Source: an uncultured Lachnospiraceae bacterium
Lineage (GTDB): Bacteria > Bacillota > Clostridia > Lachnospirales > Lachnospiraceae
DNA length: 64,000 nt
Direction: 5' to 3'
Assembly (NCBI GenBank): GCA_947625775.1
Contig: CANQPM010000007.1
Span: 62,001-126,000 of the forward strand
Shown here: one piece after another, positions 59,351 to 64,000 of the stretch
How positions within the stretch are numbered: position 1 is the stretch's first letter
Layout of the letters: the number at the start of each line of letters is the position of its first letter
Notes under the pieces: generated by a model
What the model was told of the DNA's origin: nothing
The model's database searches: none
What the model saw: the letters and a program-made list of their open reading frames with translations, nothing else
Made by a program: the position numbers and the translations under genes

Positions 59351-60517
59351 TTAATCTCTCCCAAACAAATCCCTTGTATAAATCTTATCTGACACGTCCT
59401 TCAAATCCTCTGAAATCCTGTTGGCAATAATCACGTCGCACTCCGCCTTAAAGCTCTCCAAATCCTTCGTAACCCTTGAGTTAAAGAAACTGTCCTCCTT
59501 CATCGTCGGCTCATACACGACAACCTCAATGCCCTTAGCCTTGATGCGCTTCATAATGCCCTGAATCGCGGAATGTCTAAAATTATCGGAATTTGTTTTC
59601 ATCGTGAGCCTGTAAATCCCGACCTTCTTAGGCTTCCTGTCAAGAATCATCTTCGCTATGTGATCCTTGCGCGTAGTATTCGCCTCAACAATCGCGGAAA
59701 TCAGGTTGTTAGGCACATCGGCAAAATTTGCCCGCAGCTGCTTTGTATCTTTCGGCAGGCAGTACCCGCCATAGCCAAACGAGGGGTTGTTGTAATGCTT
59801 TCCAATTCTCGGATCAAGGCACACGCCCTCAATAATCTGCTTAGTGTCAAGCCCCCTCACCTCGGCATACGTGTCAAGCTCATTGAAATACGCCACTCGC
59901 AGCGCCAGATAAGTATTCGCAAAAAGCTTAATCGCCTCCGCCTCCGTCGAGCCCGTAAACAATACATCAATATTTTCCTTTAACGCTCCCTGCTTTAAAA
60001 GCCCCGCAAAAACCTCCGCGCGCTCCGACTGCTCCCCCACGATGATTCTCGAAGGGTAAAGATTGTCATACAGCGCCCTGCCCTCGCGCAGAAACTCAGG
60101 CGAAAACATAATATTCCGCGTATCATATTTTTCCTTTATCCTCTTGGTATATCCCACAGGCACAGTCGATTTTATAACCATCACCGCATCAGGATTTACC
60201 TTCAGCACCAGCTCCACCACCTGCTCAATCGAGCTCGTGTCAAAATAATTCAAATCAGGATCGTAGTTGGTAGGCGTCGCTATGATTATAAAATCCGCGT
60301 CCCTGTATGCCTCCCCGCCATTTGTCGTCGCCTTTAAATTAAGCGGCTTTGTGCCCAAATACTCCTCAAGCTCCTTATCAATAATCGGCGACTTCCTATT
60401 GTTAATCATATCCGCCTTTTCCTGAAAAATATCGACTGCCGTCACCTCATTGTGCTGCGCCAGCAGAACAGCATTCGACAATCCCACATAACCTATCCCA
60501 GCCACCGCAATCTTCAT
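59351..60517 (-). CDS. ugd: UDP-glucose 6-dehydrogenase
   Basis: 388 residues, short bacterial type. NAD site [20 protein letters not shown], catalytic lysine K197 region [20 protein letters not shown], and the catalytic C253 in [13 protein letters not shown] are intact. It oxidises UDP-glucose twice to UDP-glucuronate for capsule or other envelope polysaccharide. GGTATTTGAGGAT before the ATG gives a usable ribosome site (GAGGAT). No glycosyltransferases are adjacent. Confidence 0.93.
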   Translation of the reverse strand: MKIAVAGIGYVGLSNAVLLAQHNEVTAVDIFQEKADMINNRKSPIIDKELEEYLGTKPLNLKATTNGGEAYRDADFIIIATPTNYDPDLNYFDTSSIEQVVELVLKVNPDAVMVIKSTVPVGYTKRIKEKYDTRNIMFSPEFLREGRALYDNLYPSRIIVGEQSERAEVFAGLLKQGALKENIDVLFTGSTEAEAIKLFANTYLALRVAYFNELDTYAEVRGLDTKQIIEGVCLDPRIGKHYNNPSFGYGGYCLPKDTKQLRANFADVPNNLISAIVEANTTRKDHIAKMILDRKPKKVGIYRLTMKTNSDNFRHSAIQGIMKRIKAKGIEVVVYEPTMKEDSFFNSRVTKDLESFKAECDVIIANRISEDLKDVSDKIYTRDLFGRD

Positions 60518-60641
60518 ATCCTCAAATACCTCCGTACTTTAATCAAAATTTATTACACTGATATCCCAGCATTATACTAAGTTTACCACAACACCGCTTT
60601 ACTTGTCCACCACCAAAACACCACGGCATATAAAAATAAAC

Positions 60642-60674
60642 GCCGAAAATCCAACAAAAAGTCAGACTTTCGGC
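60642..60674 (-). terminator. Terminator of the malQ-lacI operon
   Basis: GCCGAAA pairs with TTTCGGC (60642-60648 and 60668-60674), 9 bases after the regulator stop; on the minus strand GTTTATTTTTATATG follows. Confidence 0.75.
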
Positions 60675-60682
60675 ATCTTATC

Positions 60683-61729
60683 CTATTTTCTTAAATCCAC
60701 CGCCTTCGCAGACTCCCTCTCAAGAAGCTCCGCCTCATACACAATATGCTGATGCTGCCGCTTCCCCGAAATAATGTCAAACAGCAGCCTAGCCGTCTCC
60801 CTAGCCATCTTCTCAATCGGCTGCCGCACCGTCGTAAGACTGGGCGTAATATAATTCGCCAGCTCTATCCCGTCATACCCCGACACGGATACATCGTCTG
60901 GAACGCTCAGCCCCGCCTCATACAGCGCCCTCTCCGCGCCTATCGCCAGCGTATCCGCCACCGCATACAGCGCCGTAAACTCCTCTCCGCCCGCAAGCAG
61001 CTTCTTTGCAGCCAGATACCCGCTCTCCATTGAAAACGGAATCATCTTCTGGCTGACATGGCACACAAGCCCTGGATTCACTTCAATGCCGCTCTCCCGC
61101 AGCGCATCATAGTACCCCTCAAGACGCAGCCTGCCAATGCTCTGTCCTTCCTCCGCCTCAGCCACAATAATCGCTATCCTCCTGTGCCCCAAGCCAATGA
61201 GATAGTCAACCATTCTCCTGCTCTCCCTGCGGTCGTCCACGCCTATGTTTGAATAAAGGCTCTTGCTTATATTTTCAGGTATCGCGCCCGCCGTGCTGAA
61301 CACAAACGGCACGCTCAGCTTTTTAAGCTTTTCCTCAGAGTGCGCAAACATGCCGCCCAGAAATATTATGCCCCTCAAACGCTTCTCCTTTACAAGCCGC
61401 TGCGCCATATCCACCTCGTCTTCGTCAGCTTCTATATAGGAAAGCTCCATTGAATAATGCTTCTTTTTACATTCGCCCTCGATAATCTCTATCATATTTG
61501 CAAAGAAAAGATTGGACATTCCCTTTACCAGCACTGCAATCGCCTTGGCATCAGAACGCTTGAGGTTCCTTGCGCTGTTGTTTGGCACATAGCCGTATTC
61601 CTCTATAGTCCGCAGGATTTTTTCCTTTGTTTCAGGATTTATGTCAGGGTGATTGTTAATCGCCCTCGACACTGTGCTCACGCCCACTCCGCAAAGCCTT
61701 GCTATGTCCTTTATTGTAGGTTCAAACAC
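60683..61729 (-). CDS. LacI-family regulator, maltodextrin type by context
   Basis: 348 residues from GTG at 61729, preferred because AAAAGGAG lies 8 bases before it and the DNA-binding domain starts at once (TIKDIARLCGVGVSTVSRAI). The hinge YVPNNSARNLKR and sensor AIAVLVKGMSNLFFANMIEI, VSGYDGIELANYITPSLTTV follow. It begins 13 bp after malQ and so forms an operon with it; the palindrome at 63391-63416 in front of malQ is the likely operator, making it autoregulatory. Confidence 0.9.
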   Translation of the reverse strand: MFEPTIKDIARLCGVGVSTVSRAINNHPDINPETKEKILRTIEEYGYVPNNSARNLKRSDAKAIAVLVKGMSNLFFANMIEIIEGECKKKHYSMELSYIEADEDEVDMAQRLVKEKRLRGIIFLGGMFAHSEEKLKKLSVPFVFSTAGAIPENISKSLYSNIGVDDRRESRRMVDYLIGLGHRRIAIIVAEAEEGQSIGRLRLEGYYDALRESGIEVNPGLVCHVSQKMIPFSMESGYLAAKKLLAGGEEFTALYAVADTLAIGAERALYEAGLSVPDDVSVSGYDGIELANYITPSLTTVRQPIEKMARETARLLFDIISGKRQHQHIVYEAELLERESAKAVDLRK

Positions 61730-61742
61730 GGCAATACTCCTT

Positions 61743-63254
61743 TTATTTAGCCTTTTTTGCTTTTTCTTTCTTTTGACGCGGCGCCCTGCCGTAAAGCTGC
61801 GCAAGCTCAAGCATCTCGCATTTAAGCTCATCGGTAAACGCCTCTTTCTCTACGCGCCACTCCCAGTTGCCGCCAAGCGTTGACGGAGTATTGATCCGCG
61901 CATCACTGCCAAGCCCGAGATAATCCTGCAGTGGTATGATTGCCGTATCCGCCACGCTTGCAAGCGCCACGCGGATAAGCTCTTTGCAAATCTCGGAATT
62001 TCTCTTTACGCCAAGGAATTTTTTCGTAAATGCCAAGTCCTTCCTGCTGACCGCCGAAATCCAGCCCTCTACGGTATCGTTGTCATGCGTGCCCGTGTAA
62101 ACCACACAGTTTTTCGGGTAATTATATGGAAGGTAATCGTTCTCCTCCCTCGAATCAAACGCGAACTGCAAAATCTTCATTCCTGGATATCCTGTCTTTT
62201 TGACAAGCTTTAACACGCTCGGCGTAAGAAAGCCTAAATCCTCAGCAATAACCGCCTGATTGCCAAGCGTCTTTTTCATAGCCTCGAAAAGCTTGTAGCC
62301 AGGTCCTTTTTTCCACTCGCCGTTCTCCGCCGTGTCGTCGCCGTAAGGCACTGACCAGTATTCGTCAAAGCCCCTGAAATGGTCGATGCGCACCACGTCA
62401 TATATCTTGAAGCAGTACGCAAGGCGTCTCAGCCACCACGCAAAGCCCGTCTCCTCGTGGTAATCCCACCGATAAAGAGGATTGCCCCAGAGCTGTCCCG
62501 TAGCTGAAAAAGAATCGGGCGGGCAGCCCGCCACGGCTGTCGGCACATTTTCCTCGTCAAGCTGGAAAAGCTCAGGGTTTGCCCAAGTGTCAGCGCTGTC
62601 AAACGCCACATATATAGGTATATCCCCTATTATGCTTATGCCCTTTTTATTGGCGTATGCCTTCAGCTCGCCCCACTGCTTGGCGAAAAGATACTGCTGG
62701 AAGCCGTAAAAAGATATTTCGCTGGAAAGCCTTTTCCCATACTCCGCCATAGCGTCAGGCCTGCGCAGCCTTATATCCTCGTCCCACTCTATCCATGAAA
62801 CGCCGCCGAGTGAATCCTTGATTGCCATATACATAGCGTAATCCCTGATCCACTCCTTGTTCTCCTCCACAAATTCAAGATAGTCTGGTTTAGTCTTTAT
62901 ATTAGCCCTCTCGTATGCTTTTCTGAGGAGCTTAAAGCGCGTATTGTAAATTTTTTCATAGTTTACCTTGTCAGGCTCGTCGCCGTAGTCAGCCTCCTCA
63001 CACTCCTCCTGCGTAAGAAGTCCCTCGTCAATTAGCGCGTCAAGGCTGATATAGTAAGGACTGCCCGCAAAGGTTGAAAAGGACTGGTATGGCGAATCGC
63101 CGTAGCCCGTAGGTCCGAGCGGCAGAATCTGCCACAGCGACTGTCCCGCGTCTGCAAGAAAATCAACAAAATCATATGCCTCCTTTGAAAAGCCGCCGAT
63201 TCCAAATCTTGACGGCAGGCTTGATATCGGCATCAAAACACCACATTTCCTCAT
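61743..63254 (-). CDS. malQ: 4-alpha-glucanotransferase (amylomaltase, GH77)
   Basis: 503 residues from ATG at 63254 (GGGGATATTT upstream). GVLMPISSLPSRFGIGGFSK, DFLADAGQSLWQILPLGPTG, YGDSPYQSFSTFAGSPYYIS, IGDIPIYVAFDSADTWANPE, nucleophile aspartate in VVRIDHFRGFDEYW, acid/base glutamate in VIAEDLGFLTPSV and YTGTHDNDTVEGW are complete GH77 motifs. It disproportionates maltodextrins, together with the glycogen phosphorylase encoded upstream. Confidence 0.95.
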   Translation of the reverse strand: MRKCGVLMPISSLPSRFGIGGFSKEAYDFVDFLADAGQSLWQILPLGPTGYGDSPYQSFSTFAGSPYYISLDALIDEGLLTQEECEEADYGDEPDKVNYEKIYNTRFKLLRKAYERANIKTKPDYLEFVEENKEWIRDYAMYMAIKDSLGGVSWIEWDEDIRLRRPDAMAEYGKRLSSEISFYGFQQYLFAKQWGELKAYANKKGISIIGDIPIYVAFDSADTWANPELFQLDEENVPTAVAGCPPDSFSATGQLWGNPLYRWDYHEETGFAWWLRRLAYCFKIYDVVRIDHFRGFDEYWSVPYGDDTAENGEWKKGPGYKLFEAMKKTLGNQAVIAEDLGFLTPSVLKLVKKTGYPGMKILQFAFDSREENDYLPYNYPKNCVVYTGTHDNDTVEGWISAVSRKDLAFTKKFLGVKRNSEICKELIRVALASVADTAIIPLQDYLGLGSDARINTPSTLGGNWEWRVEKEAFTDELKCEMLELAQLYGRAPRQKKEKAKKAK

Positions 63255-63390
63255 AAATATCCCCATTTCTGCGCTGCTCTTTATACAAAATCATACATAG
63301 ACTACAGCTTGCGCCAACAGCGCAGGCGCAAAGCCGTGCGTGAAAATCAGGTTTTCTTATGCGTATTCTAATGCATGTTTTTAACAAATC

Positions 63391-63416
63391 TGGTAACGTT
63401 TCCGAAAACGTTACCA
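63391..63416 (-). promoter_or_regulatory. LacI-type operator upstream of malQ
   Basis: TGGTAACGTTT and AAACGTTACCA flank a CCGA-type centre, a 26-bp palindrome imperfect only at the middle. A further half-site (GTTACCATTAC) follows at 63434-63444. The AACGTT core is typical of LacI-family operators. No convincing promoter was found in 63417-63550; the rest of that stretch shows only A/T-rich sequence. Confidence 0.7.
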
Positions 63417-63554
63417 TTACTTGCTACTATTATGTTACCATTACGCCGATATAATTACAATATACAATAATACTGGAAAAATACCGAATTTTTTTATAAT
63501 ATTTGCACAAGTCTCTTTACTTTGGCTGCAATATTTATTAATCAATGAAACTCA

Positions 63555-63652
63555 GGGCTGCCGCAATAAGTATTACACATACAAGATATGATATTGTGTC
63601 TGAATTAAATAATGCCATATCTTGTGCTTATATTCCTTATTGCGACAGCCCC
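63555..63652. repeat. Long intergenic hairpin
   Basis: GGGCTGCCGCAATAAG and ACAAGATATG pair with CATATCTTGT and CTTATTGCGACAGCCC, with small internal mismatches and an apical A/T loop, giving a stem of about 40 base pairs. Outer CTCAGG/CCTGAG can extend it. It may be a strong bidirectional terminator or a small transposon-like palindrome. Confidence 0.65.
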
Positions 63653-63761
63653 TATCAGCCTGAGACTCGCTCCGCTAGTCATTAGTTTGCTGCACAGCAG
63701 AACTGCGGGGAATTTACCCCGAAAGATTAAATCAGTCCTTTGCATTATTATTGCCATGCGC

Positions 63762-63800
63762 ATTAAACGGCGGCGGAAAACCTCACCGTCGCCGTTTAAT
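63762..63800 (-). terminator. Hairpin after glycogen phosphorylase
   Basis: ATTAAACGGCGGCGG pairs with CCGTCGCCGTTTAAT. It follows the glgP stop by 20 bases. There is no T run after it on the minus strand (TTTTTA precedes it), so termination efficiency is uncertain. Confidence 0.5.
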
Positions 63801-63819
63801 AAAAATATTACTATACATT

Positions 63820-64000
63820 TTAGTTAAGCTTCCAGATGTCCCTGTTGTACTCCGCGATTGTCCTGTCTGATGAGAAAAAGCCTGCCTTTGCGATATTTAC
63901 AAGCATCATGCGTTTCCATTTCTCCTCATTCCTGTAGTCCTCAAACATGCGATCCTTTGTCGCGATATAGTCTTCGAGGTCAAGCAGCGTCATAAACCAG
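63820..64000 (-). CDS. glgP: Glycogen/starch phosphorylase, C-terminal end only
   Basis: The last 59 complete codons before TAA at 63822-63820 are present; the gene continues past the right edge. It includes [20 protein letters not shown], then [20 protein letters not shown] and RDIWKLN, the standard end of GT35 glycogen/maltodextrin phosphorylases. With malQ it forms a maltodextrin/glycogen breakdown pair. Confidence 0.9.
   Translation of the reverse strand, partial: WFMTLLDLEDYIATKDRMFEDYRNEEKWKRMMLVNIAKAGFFSSDRTIAEYNRDIWKLN

Noticed and set aside
63762-63800. Standard rho-independent terminator for glgP
   Set aside because: The stem is good but no T run follows on the minus strand, so it is kept only as a low-confidence hairpin.

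Overview
The window looks like a chromosomal segment of an anaerobic, plant-polysaccharide-using Firmicute, most likely of the class Clostridia and family Lachnospiraceae. The evidence is an LplABC-type sugar transporter architecture without local ATPases, a tRNA-Trp T-box leader in front of trpEGDCFBA, an oxygen-sensitive class III ribonucleotide reductase, strong GGAGG ribosome sites with TTGACA/TATAAT promoters, and gene sequences typical of that family. Species was not determined. Nearly all core genes lie on the minus strand. No tRNA, rRNA or CRISPR array was seen.

Layout. (1) 1-3000: an accessory island with HicA/HicB, a RelE/ParE-type toxin whose antitoxin looks reduced to a stub, small ORFs and an Rpn/PD-(D/E)XK nuclease. 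It is bounded by two 50-bp direct repeats (311-360 and 2936-2985). (2) 3073-25381: an AraC regulator and then one long minus-strand locus for rhamnogalacturonan I and rhamnose. It encodes an ABC importer, an unusual PL11 lyase-CE12 acetylesterase fusion, rhamnulokinase, a fucose/arabinose-isomerase-like enzyme, rhamnulose-1-P aldolase, lactaldehyde reductase, a GH115-like protein, rhamnose mutarotase, a DUF5107-TPR protein and a GH2-like hydrolase. None of the intracellular enzymes has a signal peptide, so oligosaccharides are probably imported and then dismantled in the cytoplasm. (3) 25677-28607: CstA with an unknown partner gene and an HD-domain protein. (4) 28854-41676: a sucrose/fructan locus with an ABC importer, GH32, fructokinase, a GH13 sucrose enzyme and a GH32 lipoprotein, with a divergent LacI regulator followed by a YesL-like membrane protein and an unknown partner. 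(5) 42094-50055: a complete trp operon behind a Trp T-box and a near-consensus promoter. (6) 50025-52392: an IS1634-like insertion sequence bounded by a 212-bp target duplication. (7) 52262-64000: nitroreductase, a C39-like protease, pyrF, an nrdD-glutaredoxin fusion with NrdR-like boxes, a TPR lipoprotein, UDP-glucose dehydrogenase, a LacI regulator with malQ, and the 3' end of a glycogen phosphorylase.

The least expected feature is the number of structured repeats placed between genes of operons. At least three classes can be read directly. The first is a 120-160 bp palindromic element with conserved ends and a variable centre (15201, 15379 and 42926, an internally deleted inverted copy at 6966, and an end fragment at 441). 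The second is a 55-85 bp hairpin unit (4089, 7030, 43097, 58021). The third consists of two very large nested palindromes (12856-13022 and 45287-45519). Two of these sit inside the trp operon and several inside the rhamnose operon. The sugar locus also appears to share a promoter architecture: an AraC-like site lies 14 bp upstream of the -35 both at the RG-I operon and at the gene running off the left edge, and a third copy lies upstream of the AraC gene itself.
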